Below, one piece after another: positions 8,601 to 16,174 of a DNA stretch of 37,061 nt. The notes under the pieces are model-generated. The model did not search any database. It was given only the letters and a program-made list of their open reading frames with translations, and was not told where the DNA came from. Location of the stretch: the NCBI GenBank assembly GCA_003331365.1, contig QOQC01000010.1:1-37061 (forward strand). The letters are read 5' to 3'. Source of the DNA: Flavobacteriales bacterium (GTDB lineage: Bacteria > Bacteroidota > Bacteroidia > Flavobacteriales_D > Crocinitomicaceae). A program made the translations under genes and the position numbers. Numbering within the stretch: position 1 is the first letter of the stretch; each line of letters begins with the position of its first letter.

Positions 8601-9128
8601 ACTGTTTTATTTGAGCGAACGAACTTGCAAAACTCAACTCAATACAAGGACACCTTTGACCTTGAACCAGGCTGTTACTCCATTGTCCTTGATGATTATG
8701 ACGATGACGGGTTGTCATTTTGGTATTCTTCTCAGACAGAGGGTGAAACGGCAGGAGCCTTTAGAGTGAGAAAAGTAGGCGGTAATTATATGGAAATTTT
8801 CCCTGGTGATTTTGGAAGCTACCACAGGTATGATTTTTCTGTAGGTTTTACTTTAGGGGTTGACGAAATTCCAGAACATGGAGAGCTTTCTATTTTTCCA
8901 AATCCAGCTCTAAATGAATTGTCAGTGGACCTATCGGCTAAAGTTGATGGTAAAGCTGAGATACAAATGATGGACTTATCGGGTAGAATTTTATTGCAAG
9001 ATGAAATGAATGCTACGGCTACATTCGCAGAATATTTCGCAGATATAAGTTCCTTTAAAAAAGGAACATACGTCATACGAATTATTACAGCCAATGGGAT
9101 TTATACCCAAAAATTTGTAAAGAGTTAA
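5631..9128 (+). CDS. T9SS-exported PNGase F-family protein with an inserted LamG domain
   Basis: 1165 residues from ATG 5631; the in-frame TTG at 5616 lies in a promoter element. Residues 1-23 are a signal peptide ending LKA. Residues 28-110 resemble the start of the PNGase F N-terminal domain: CGEWDY (77-82) aligns with CDEWDR of the Elizabethkingia enzyme, so Asp81 matches catalytic Asp60. A laminin-G-like domain follows (about 290-465, with WHHWAFV). The N-domain seems to resume at about 615-680, where ARYITPYGIG and DVTDY match PNGase F. The C-terminal PNGase F domain spans about 720-840: CCEW (Glu739 equals Glu206) and GWCPG (783-787). The Glu118 equivalent is not clear; the region reads HNTQELL. 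A T9SS sorting domain (IFPNP, GTYVIRI) covers about 1085-1165. If active it would remove N-glycans from glycoproteins outside the cell; the fold assignment is firm, the activity is inferred. Confidence 0.82.
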   Translation: MLRTALIFLLLICCLMSNETLKAQDTTWVQTFTFDSISTRRANFEFPSSLNEKRFEKVLMYYKLKCSPLTPWDQFNCGEWDYLTYTRVFDHTGEYDSVQVDSVRYLHNYSSLSPFEYEPWGYDYHNSAIVTEHERLNLNNPIQFNLGQVSSSSSLYPFDMNYQGGKYQMIINASELEMSGMSPGEIKSLWLNVANLTNGGELMHPRISLKSTQDTDLNQFHTSGFTTVYDLSRGNNVSSVYGELELGPNEFVFNEAFTWNGSDNIIVEITFDHSYPTTNLIEFETELSNVGQALNYSSKNGSMKFNGSNHALFELSDIDMGDELTISMWVKGNGNTGVNTSILEGYDTLNQRVINIHMPWSNNRIYWDCGAGSSYDRIDKDMSNDGIDNEWHHWAFVKKQSTGEMMIYKDGILWHSGLDKNRTIGELHRLVLGANRNLGNHWKGNIDHFRVFNAALDEPTISNWIFRKIDDSHPNWNNLMVAYDFDNFSYARDASPNNYLLMPSELGMIDFSEGSIPGMERAANRLLVSFGNGDYQDAVSTQIGVSKKFLIEPEVIFEFETVDRHFEISNAFLGAPAGAEISYDEQGTIITSTPYSTSELLTNETITYYQKPYEIIFDVEIARYITPYGIGFDLGPNGFSWIYDVTDYQDYLRNIVDLAAHNTQELLDLKFAFIEGIPPRDIHKREPIWSDFRSYGFTAMAEDNVLQEKKVYLSDTSQGFKIKTRMSGHGQVGNFACCEWVSNDHSLKIDGVTRFEWDIFEEEDCGTNPLIGQGGTWPYAREGWCPGDKVKEYEFELTPFVTPGDSVAIDYVINDVPALDPGQGGGNYRAAYDLISYSAPNFENDASIVEILNPNNYEYYRKYNPTCSNPRVILRNTGAEPLTSCTIKCWITYGDFIDYQWTGNLGFMEEEIVEIPVVDDSWWTDLDQNQTFTAYVRDLNGAWGNDDYQQNSVKKSKFQAPESVDGPFLIWFTTNNKASENAYRLMDASGTVLFERTNLQNSTQYKDTFDLEPGCYSIVLDDYDDDGLSFWYSSQTEGETAGAFRVRKVGGNYMEIFPGDFGSYHRYDFSVGFTLGVDEIPEHGELSIFPNPALNELSVDLSAKVDGKAEIQMMDLSGRILLQDEMNATATFAEYFADISSFKKGTYVIRIITANGIYTQKFVKS

Positions 9129-9976
9129 GTGTATTTGCCAACGATTCCTTGAATTGGCTTAAGATAAGATTCACCAAATAAAGTTAAATGCACAAGGAGT
9201 GGATATAGCTGGTGAATATCTGTTCTTTCTTTCCAATTTTTTTCCAATGGAAAAATGTCATTATATGTTTCAATGGTTTGTTCTGAAATCGAACCAAACA
9301 AAAGAAGCATTGATAAATCCATTTCACGATGCCCATAATATACTGCAGGGTCTATCAAAACAGGCTCAGCATATTCGTCACTAATGATGTTTCCTTTCCA
9401 TAAGTCCCCATGTAAAAGAGCAGGTACTTCTTTTGGAATGATTTTATCAAGTTCCAAATAAAATTTTTCAAATAAACGAATGTCACTTTTATGGAGTTTA
9501 TTTTGATCAAAACAAATTTTTACCAAGGGCTGAAGGCGCATTTCTAGATAAAATGAAGACCAGCTTTTTTTTACGCTGTTTTGTTGAGGAATTGAACCAA
9601 TATAATTGTCGTATTCCAAACCAAAATACTGTGAGGTAATTAAATGCATTTTTGCTAGGTTTTCACCTAGCTTTTCATTGCTATATGAAGTGCCTTTATC
9701 ATTTATAAATTCGAGAATCAAATAGCTCCACTTTTGAAAATAGCCTTGTTTCAATATTTTCGGAATACGAAAGGGAGTCAATGACAAAAGGTTTAATCCT
9801 TCTACCTCTTTTTCAAACATTTTGGGAAACTTTTCTACTTCATTTAATTTGAGAGCAACATGAAAATTATTTGTTTGACATTCTATAACATCATTAATGC
9901 TTCCGCCAGAACACCTTTGAAGTTTGTTTACCTCTTCTTTAAGCTCTAACTCAAGAATATCCTGGATATGTTTCAT
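9125..9976 (-). CDS. Fructosamine kinase / ketosamine-3-kinase family protein
   Basis: The 283-residue protein has the aminoglycoside-phosphotransferase-like kinase fold of the Fructosamin_kin family. Lys43 is a candidate ATP-anchoring lysine in the N-lobe. The catalytic loop HGDLWKGN is at 189-196, with the metal-binding aspartate in IDP (209-210), followed by YYGHREMDLSMLLLFG, which is highly characteristic of this family. Members phosphorylate ketosamines on O3, which destabilises the adduct and repairs glycated proteins; the bacterial substrate is often unknown. It is the last gene of the acs operon, starting 2 nt after its neighbour ends. Its stop overlaps the convergent PNGase F-like gene stop by 4 nt (TTAA), leaving no room for a terminator between them. 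Confidence 0.9.
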   Translation of the reverse strand: MKHIQDILELELKEEVNKLQRCSGGSINDVIECQTNNFHVALKLNEVEKFPKMFEKEVEGLNLLSLTPFRIPKILKQGYFQKWSYLILEFINDKGTSYSNEKLGENLAKMHLITSQYFGLEYDNYIGSIPQQNSVKKSWSSFYLEMRLQPLVKICFDQNKLHKSDIRLFEKFYLELDKIIPKEVPALLHGDLWKGNIISDEYAEPVLIDPAVYYGHREMDLSMLLLFGSISEQTIETYNDIFPLEKNWKERTDIHQLYPLLVHLTLFGESYLKPIQGIVGKYT

Positions 9977-9978
9977 AA

Positions 9979-10947
9979 TTACAGTGGAAAAACTTCATTT
10001 AATTTTGCCACATGGAAGCCACTTTCCATTATGGCTCGATAAGCTTTGGTTTCCACATTCAATGCAGGATTGGTATGATTAAGGTGTATGAAATAAACTT
10101 TATTTTTTTCCTTTGGCGATAACTTTTTTAAAAGTTGTATGGATTCAATTATAAATGGATGGGGGATTTCAGAAATATCCCTATAATTTATTTCTTCTTC
10201 ATCATAAAAAGTCCCATCTATAAAAGCAAAGTCTACCATTGCAATTTCTTTAACGATATTTTTATTCCATCTATTCCATTTGTCAATATCCGGAATAAAT
10301 ATTGCCGAACGTTTCGGTCCTATAATTTTATAGCCTACTGTTTCTGAATATTCATCACGATGCGGAACGATAAAAGGTATGATCTTTAATTTTTCGCTTA
10401 AATAAAGCGTATCTTTATTATTAATTTTTTTCAAGGAAATATTGTCATTATTGACAAGTTGATTCCAAGGTCCATTTGTTTCTAGAAAACTTTTCATTCT
10501 ATCCATGACATGTACCTTAACTCCTTGGGTATTAGCCCCTTCTTTTCCAAGAAACATCAAACCTGTATAATGTCCAATATGTGCGTGAGTTAAGAAAATG
10601 TCCTCAGGAATTTCTTTTGTTCTGCTGTACTGGTTGAGAATGTTGATTTGCCTTTCTATATCTGGTGTTGCATCTATAAGATATTTTTTGTCGCCTTGAG
10701 GTTCAATAATACCAATGGCGCAAACCAATCGATCCTCGGAATCTTTAATTGATGTGCAACATTCTTTTACACAGCCAATTTGAGGAGAACCTGCGTCTTG
10801 AGTTGTACCCAATATAATCAGGGAAGTTTCGTTTAAAACTTTCATTTCATTAGAAAGCGTAACTACTTCTTTACGCTGCTTTACAGCATTTTCCTCACAT
10901 GCGAGAAGTGGAATTAAAAGGGACAAAGAAATAACGAATTTGACCAT
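9979..10947 (-). CDS. PqqB-like metallo-beta-lactamase-fold lipoprotein
   Basis: A 322-residue protein beginning with a lipoprotein signal (LLAC, Cys17), so it is probably anchored in a membrane. The rest resembles the PqqB branch of the metallo-beta-lactamase fold: LGTTQDAGSPQIGC (46-59), followed by a CxxxCC cluster (59-64), IDATPD (91-96), and a C-terminal HLNHTNP motif. The metal motif normally written HxHxDH reads HAHIGH at 121-126, so the aspartate that binds the second zinc is a glycine. PqqB itself makes part of the cofactor PQQ, but no other pqq gene is in the window and this protein is exported, so a PQQ role is unlikely. It sits in the acs operon with 2-nt gaps on both sides. Real substrate unknown. 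Confidence 0.8.
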   Translation of the reverse strand: MVKFVISLSLLIPLLACEENAVKQRKEVVTLSNEMKVLNETSLIILGTTQDAGSPQIGCVKECCTSIKDSEDRLVCAIGIIEPQGDKKYLIDATPDIERQINILNQYSRTKEIPEDIFLTHAHIGHYTGLMFLGKEGANTQGVKVHVMDRMKSFLETNGPWNQLVNNDNISLKKINNKDTLYLSEKLKIIPFIVPHRDEYSETVGYKIIGPKRSAIFIPDIDKWNRWNKNIVKEIAMVDFAFIDGTFYDEEEINYRDISEIPHPFIIESIQLLKKLSPKEKNKVYFIHLNHTNPALNVETKAYRAIMESGFHVAKLNEVFPL

Positions 10948-10949
10948 GT

Positions 10950-11753
10950 TTATTTTTTTCTGAATACCATTGAATATACCATTGGTATTTTACTGTCCAA
11001 ATGCTTTATTCTAAATTTTCGATCCGATACTTCTATGGTATGTCTAAAACAATTATAGGGTGAATAATCGTATTCATTGAATGCCATTAGATCGAAATCA
11101 TTATCTAAAAGTCCTTTCATGATTTCCGATAAACTATGATTCCACCAAACAGATGTAATTTCTTCCTTTTCATCCCTTGACGCGTAGCTACCAGATTCTA
11201 TTTCGATGTATGGTTTTTCATTGAAATAGGAATATCCGATATTTTTAAAATTGTCATCAAACATCCAGACTGCAGGGTGGAAGTCAACGATTGTAAAAGT
11301 CGAACCTTTTTGCAAGTGCTTTGAAATAATTTCACCCCACTTATGTAGATCCGGAAGCCATCCACAGATACCATAGCTACAAAAAACCATATCAAAATTG
11401 TGGGTTTTAGTGAGGTCAAGATCGTAAATATCTGAACAAATAAATTCTGAGAATAGACCCATCTCTTGTTTTAAGGTATTGGCATATGAAATGGCATCCT
11501 CACTGAAATCAACTCCAGTAGCCAAAGCACCGTGTCTTTCTAGGCTTAAAGTGTCCATTCCAAAATGACATTGCAAGTGAAGAATTTTCTGATTATCAAT
11601 ATTTCCTAGTAATTGAAGTTCAATATCATTTAGCGAATCTTTACCTTTTTTAAAACTCTCAACAGCATAAAAATCTGAGTTAATGTGCATTTTTGTTCTT
11701 TGATTCCAAGAAATGCGATTCACATTTAGCCAATCTGAGGGAACTAATGCCAT
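10950..11753 (-). CDS. Class I SAM-dependent methyltransferase
   Basis: 267 residues with a Rossmann-type methyltransferase core. Motif I is HLQCHFGMDTL (59-69), where the more usual GCGxG is replaced by QCHFG. It is followed by the acidic end of beta-2 (GVDFS, Asp82), then FDMVFCSYG (motif IV/post-II region) and IVDFHPAVW. The QCHFG-type motif occurs in a group of methyltransferases of unknown substrate. No signal peptide; expected in the cytosol. It starts 1 nt after the acs stop and ends 2 nt before the PqqB-like gene, so it should be cotranscribed. The target cannot be predicted from the sequence. Confidence 0.85.
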   Translation of the reverse strand: MALVPSDWLNVNRISWNQRTKMHINSDFYAVESFKKGKDSLNDIELQLLGNIDNQKILHLQCHFGMDTLSLERHGALATGVDFSEDAISYANTLKQEMGLFSEFICSDIYDLDLTKTHNFDMVFCSYGICGWLPDLHKWGEIISKHLQKGSTFTIVDFHPAVWMFDDNFKNIGYSYFNEKPYIEIESGSYASRDEKEEITSVWWNHSLSEIMKGLLDNDFDLMAFNEYDYSPYNCFRHTIEVSDRKFRIKHLDSKIPMVYSMVFRKK

Positions 11754-11754
11754 T

Positions 11755-13650
11755 CTATTTTTTACCTTTTTTTATTTCTTCGACAACCTCGGGATTTAAC
11801 AAAGTACTGATATCTCCAAAATTCGATAAATCACCTTCAGCAATCTTACGTAATATTCTACGCATAATTTTACCAGACCTTGTTTTCGGTAGTCCTGATG
11901 TAAATTGAATACGGTCAAGCTTTGCGATTGGACCAATTTTTTCTGAAATCAAGGCATTGATTTCAGATTCGAGGTGCGTTAATTTTTCAGTATCTTCTTT
12001 TAACGTAACAAAACCATATAGGGCATTTCCTTTAATATCATGAGGAAATCCTACGATTGCTGACTCAGCTACATTTGGGTGCTCATTAATGGCATCCTCG
12101 ATAGGAGCTGTACCTAAATTATGTCCTGATACAATGATTACGTCATCTACACGTCCTGTAATCCTATACATTCCATTATCATTTCGTTTGGCACCATCAC
12201 CAGTGAAGTAATATCCAGGGAATGCAGAAAAATAGGTTTCTATATATCTTTTGTGATCTCCCCAGATGGTTCTTGCAATAGAAGGCCAAGGTTCCTTAAT
12301 GCATAGCTTACCAACTGTATTGTTTTCATTCAGTTCATGACCATTTTCATCCATCAAGACAGGTTCGATTCCTGGCAATGGATTTGTTGCAAATGTTGGT
12401 ATTTGAGGTGAAATATGAGGCAAAGGTGAAATCAATATCCCTCCTGTTTCTGTTTGCCACCAAGTATCCACAATAGGACATCTTTCTTTACCGATATTTT
12501 TGTGATACCATTGCCATGCCTCTTCATTGATGGGCTCTCCTACAGTACCAATTACCTTCAAACTGGAAAGGTCATATTTATTTACGTAGTCTATGGATTC
12601 TTTTGCTAAAGAGCGAATAGCTGTAGGTGCAGTATAAAATTGATTGACTTTAAATTTTTCAACAATTTCCCAAAACCTTCCGGGGTTCGGGTAGGAGGGA
12701 ACCCCCTCAAACATAATTGTTGTAGCACCATTTAAAAGGGGACCGTAAACAATGTAGGAGTGACCGGTGATCCAGCCAATGTCGGCAGTACACCAATAAA
12801 TATCGTTTTTTTCATATGCAAAAACATTGTTAAATGTATATGCAGTATATACCATATAACCTGCAGTACTATGAACCATTCCTTTTGGCTTTCCCGTTGA
12901 ACCAGAGGTATACAATATAAATAAAGGATCTTCAGCATCCATTTTCACAGCTTCATGCTTTACTGAAGCTTTTTCCAATAAGGGAGCCAAAAAGAAATCT
13001 CTATTGTTTTTCATTTTGACCTGGGTCATTGTTCTTTCGGCAACCAAAACGCTTTTTACGCAAGGACATTCCAATAAAGCCTCGTCTACAATTCCTTTTA
13101 AATCAATGGTTTTATTCCCTCGGAAGCTACCATCAGCAGTGATGACCATTTTACAACTGGCATCATTAACCCGAGCCGCCAGGGCTCCTGATGAAAAACC
13201 TGCAAAGATTACAGAATGAATCGCTCCAATTCGGGCACATGCCAATACGCTCACTGCCAATTCCGGAATCATAGGCAAATATAATGCAACTCGATCCCCT
13301 TTACCTATCCCCATATCAATCAGGAGATTTGCCATTTTACATACTTTTTTATGTAGTTCATTATAAGATATATGAATGGCCTTATCACTGGGCAAATTAG
13401 ATTCAAATATGATGGCAGTTTGTTCTCCGATAGTATTTAAATGTCGATCAATACAATTAAATGAAATATTTGTCTTTGCACCCTGAAACCAATTGAATTT
13501 TGCTTCTTTCATACTACAATCCATGAGCTTTTCCCAAGGTTGAAACCATGTAAATTCCTTTGCTATTTCCTCCCAAAATTGGTTTTTCCGTTCAACAGAA
13601 TGTAAATAATTTTTTTCGTAATCTTGTTTCGTTCGTATATGATAACTCAT
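11755..13650 (-). CDS. acs: Acetyl-CoA synthetase (AMP-forming)
   Basis: It activates acetate with ATP and CoA to acetyl-CoA through acetyl-AMP. The 631-residue protein has the acyl-adenylate fold. The P-loop-like YTSGSTGKPKG is at 247-257, WWQTETGG lies near 400, YFTGDGAKRND is the A8 hinge region, and the C-terminal RSGKIMRR carries the catalytic Lys594, which is also the usual site of regulatory lysine acetylation. Length is typical for Acs (E. coli 652). It is the first gene of a four-gene minus-strand run with 1-2 nt spacing. Its promoter should lie in 13651-13800; the nearest element, TACTTTTA on the minus strand (13683-13676), is an imperfect match, and a 16-bp palindrome sits just upstream. 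Confidence 0.96.
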   Translation of the reverse strand: MSYHIRTKQDYEKNYLHSVERKNQFWEEIAKEFTWFQPWEKLMDCSMKEAKFNWFQGAKTNISFNCIDRHLNTIGEQTAIIFESNLPSDKAIHISYNELHKKVCKMANLLIDMGIGKGDRVALYLPMIPELAVSVLACARIGAIHSVIFAGFSSGALAARVNDASCKMVITADGSFRGNKTIDLKGIVDEALLECPCVKSVLVAERTMTQVKMKNNRDFFLAPLLEKASVKHEAVKMDAEDPLFILYTSGSTGKPKGMVHSTAGYMVYTAYTFNNVFAYEKNDIYWCTADIGWITGHSYIVYGPLLNGATTIMFEGVPSYPNPGRFWEIVEKFKVNQFYTAPTAIRSLAKESIDYVNKYDLSSLKVIGTVGEPINEEAWQWYHKNIGKERCPIVDTWWQTETGGILISPLPHISPQIPTFATNPLPGIEPVLMDENGHELNENNTVGKLCIKEPWPSIARTIWGDHKRYIETYFSAFPGYYFTGDGAKRNDNGMYRITGRVDDVIIVSGHNLGTAPIEDAINEHPNVAESAIVGFPHDIKGNALYGFVTLKEDTEKLTHLESEINALISEKIGPIAKLDRIQFTSGLPKTRSGKIMRRILRKIAEGDLSNFGDISTLLNPEVVEEIKKGKK

Positions 13651-13719
13651 TGTAATCTAGTTTTGGTGGTATTTATAAAAGTAAAGAGTTTCATTAAATT
13701 TCTCTAAATTTACGTCATG

Positions 13720-13735
13720 TGAATTTTAAAATTCA
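13720..13735. promoter_or_regulatory. Perfect 16-bp palindrome between acs and the divergent T9SS gene
   Basis: TGAATTTTAAAATTCA is identical to its own reverse complement. It lies in the 150-bp divergent region, 70 bp from the acs start and 66 bp from the 13801 start, a fitting place for a dimeric repressor or activator. AT-rich palindromes can arise by chance, so this is a candidate operator only. Confidence 0.35.
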
Positions 13736-13800
13736 TTTTGTTTTTTTCTAGTGAACAACTTTTACTCTCCATGAACGTCAATTAATCAATTACTATTTCT

Positions 13801-16125
13801 ATGAAAACTATCTTATTCACAATATGCGTCCTCTTATCTTATTTTGGGTGTACACAAGCGGAATTGAATTTTGTATCAAACATCGATTATCAAGCTCTAC
13901 ATGATGCCAATTTGAATGATATTTGGGGATATGAAGATGAAGATGGTAACGAATATGCCATTGTAGGAACTACAAAAGGAACTTCCATAGTTGATGTCAC
14001 AGATCCCTTGAACCCTCAAGAAATATACTGGCTTGAAGGACTTCAAAGTGTATGGCGAGACCCAAAAGTTCATGGAGATTATGCTTATGTTACTACAGAG
14101 GCGGAAGAAGGGATGACCATAATCGACCTTTCACCCTTACCTGGAAGCACAGCATTGACGAGTACTGTTTTTATGGGAGATGGTGGAATGACCTGGGAAT
14201 CAGCACACAATTGTTTTGTCGATGAATTAGGATATTTATATGTTTTTGGTGCCAATTATGGAGAAGGCGGAGCTATTATTTACGACGTGAATACTGCACC
14301 GATGAATCCTGTTCAGGTAGGTATTTTCGATAACTGGTATGTTCATGATGGTTATGCTCGAAATGATACACTGTATCTTGCACATGTTTATGATGGTTTT
14401 CTGAGTTTGGTCGATGTAAGTAACAAATCCAATCCTATTTTACTTGGAACTAAAATTACATCAAATGCATTTACTCATAATATTTGGCCCTCAGATCAGG
14501 GAGACGTTGTTTACACGACAGATGAATTACCAGATTCTTACATTACCTCATACGACATTTCAGATCCCATAAATATTATAGAACTTGATCGTGTTCAAAG
14601 TTCTCCTGGAGCAAATGTGATACCACATAATACTTTTGTAATTAATGATTATTTAGTTACCAGCTATTACGTGGATGGAATTACCATTCACGATGCTACT
14701 TTCCCCTATAATCTAATTGAAGTGGCGGCCTATGATACTTATCCGGGTCAAACCCCAACATATGATGGTTCATGGGGTGTTTATCCCTATTTGAATTCCG
14801 GAATTATACTAGCGGCAGATATGACGGAAGGCTTATTTATCTTGAGTCCAACTTATGCAAAAGCCTCCTATTTAGAAGGAACAGTTACTGACCAGTCGAC
14901 ATCTTCACCTCTTCTTAATGTCTCCGTTCAAATAGAATCTAATGATCAGATTGAAAATACAAATTCAATTGGCTTTTATGCAACGGGTTCTGGAGTTCAA
15001 GGCACCTATAACGTAACCTATTCAAAGGTTGGATATTTTCCTCAAACCTTAAGTGTAAATCTTACCCAAGGAGATATTACCATCCAAGATGTACAATTGG
15101 TTCCTATTGAACAATTTGATGTCACCATAAATGTATTTGATGATTTTGGAAATCCTATATCCGATGCTCAAATTTTCCTAAGTCATCCTTTGATCAATTA
15201 TGAAGGTATAACTAATGGTGTAGGAGAAGAAAATTTTAGTCTATTTTATCAAGAAAATTATGAATTAATTGTAGGTAAGTGGGGCTACTACACCCAATGT
15301 TTAGAACAAGTAATTAATCCTTCAACTGATGTAATTAACATAAACCTGACGAATGGATATTATGATGACTTCACTTTTGATTTTGGATGGACAGTTTCAG
15401 GAAGTGCTGAAACGGGAGAATGGGAGAGAGGCATCCCGAATCCAACAACAAATACAGTCATGGGCTTTGATTCAGATTTTGATTGTGGTTCTCAGGCATA
15501 TGTTACCGGCAACAGGGATAATGTAGATCCAGATTATGATGATGTAGATAATGGCATCACTGTTTTGACATCGCCTCCTATGGATTTGACACAATATGCA
15601 AATCCTCTTTTTATTTTCGAATATGCATTCTTTTGTAATCACGGACCAAATAATATAGATGACACACTAAGTTTTATGATAAGTAATGGCACTGAGAATG
15701 AAATATTTGGGCAGATTATTCCTCCTCAAGGTAATCCGATGGAGTTCAATCAATATTCATATCCGATAGCGGAAAGTTCATTGACTATAACCAATTCAAT
15801 GACCTTTAAGATTTTTGTTTCTGACCTCGAGCCACACGTCAATATCACGGAGGCTGCATTTGATTATTTTAGGGTAGAAGAAGCATGGGGAATTGACGAA
15901 TCAACCATGAATACATTCAGTGTTTATCCGAATCCTGTAAGTGAGAGTGCAATTATTAAAGGAGCCAAATTGGGTTCAGATTTCAAGTTGATCTCTTCAA
16001 GTGGTAGAGTTTTGGTAAAAGGAGTTATTAAAAGTGAAAGTCATTCAATTGAGTTAGATGATTTATCTAATGGATTTTATTTTGTCTTCATTGATGGCGT
16101 GCAAAAGAAAATTATCAAACAATAA
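13801..16125 (+). CDS. T9SS-exported choice-of-anchor B family protein
   Basis: 774 residues. A signal peptide ends near Ala20. Residues about 25-350 contain LVIVD-like beta-propeller repeats (SIVDVTDPLNP, IIDLS, LVDVSNKSNP, SYDISDP) with conserved histidines (SAHNC, VHDGY, THNIWP, IPHNT), the hallmark of choice-of-anchor B proteins. Two carboxypeptidase-regulatory-like beta-sandwich domains follow (about 355-435 and 436-516). A domain at about 520-697 carries a DYDDVDNG acidic stretch that could bind calcium. A T9SS C-terminal sorting domain (VYPNPVSES, LSNGFYFV) ends the protein at about 700-774. It should be exported by Sec, then secreted or surface-attached by T9SS. The function of this family is not established; it may be adhesive or scaffold-like. 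It has its own promoter region shared with acs. Confidence 0.85.
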   Translation: MKTILFTICVLLSYFGCTQAELNFVSNIDYQALHDANLNDIWGYEDEDGNEYAIVGTTKGTSIVDVTDPLNPQEIYWLEGLQSVWRDPKVHGDYAYVTTEAEEGMTIIDLSPLPGSTALTSTVFMGDGGMTWESAHNCFVDELGYLYVFGANYGEGGAIIYDVNTAPMNPVQVGIFDNWYVHDGYARNDTLYLAHVYDGFLSLVDVSNKSNPILLGTKITSNAFTHNIWPSDQGDVVYTTDELPDSYITSYDISDPINIIELDRVQSSPGANVIPHNTFVINDYLVTSYYVDGITIHDATFPYNLIEVAAYDTYPGQTPTYDGSWGVYPYLNSGIILAADMTEGLFILSPTYAKASYLEGTVTDQSTSSPLLNVSVQIESNDQIENTNSIGFYATGSGVQGTYNVTYSKVGYFPQTLSVNLTQGDITIQDVQLVPIEQFDVTINVFDDFGNPISDAQIFLSHPLINYEGITNGVGEENFSLFYQENYELIVGKWGYYTQCLEQVINPSTDVININLTNGYYDDFTFDFGWTVSGSAETGEWERGIPNPTTNTVMGFDSDFDCGSQAYVTGNRDNVDPDYDDVDNGITVLTSPPMDLTQYANPLFIFEYAFFCNHGPNNIDDTLSFMISNGTENEIFGQIIPPQGNPMEFNQYSYPIAESSLTITNSMTFKIFVSDLEPHVNITEAAFDYFRVEEAWGIDESTMNTFSVYPNPVSESAIIKGAKLGSDFKLISSSGRVLVKGVIKSESHSIELDDLSNGFYFVFIDGVQKKIIKQ

Positions 16126-16159
16126 TTCCATTGCCTTAAAGGTTCTTTAAAGAATTCCT

Positions 16160-16167
16160 TAATTTTG
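16160..16167 (+). promoter_or_regulatory. -7 promoter element of the glycosyltransferase cluster
   Basis: TAATTTTG matches TAnnTTTG exactly and ends only 7 nt before the ATG at 16175, which would give an almost leaderless mRNA. A TTG occurs at 16131-16133 but the 26-bp spacing is too long. Confidence 0.4.
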
Positions 16168-16174
16168 ATTCCGT

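Noticed and set aside
16136-16150. TTAAAG-GTT-CTTTAA hairpin as terminator of the T9SS gene
   Set aside because: Only a 6-bp, almost pure A-T stem with no T-tract; too weak to call.
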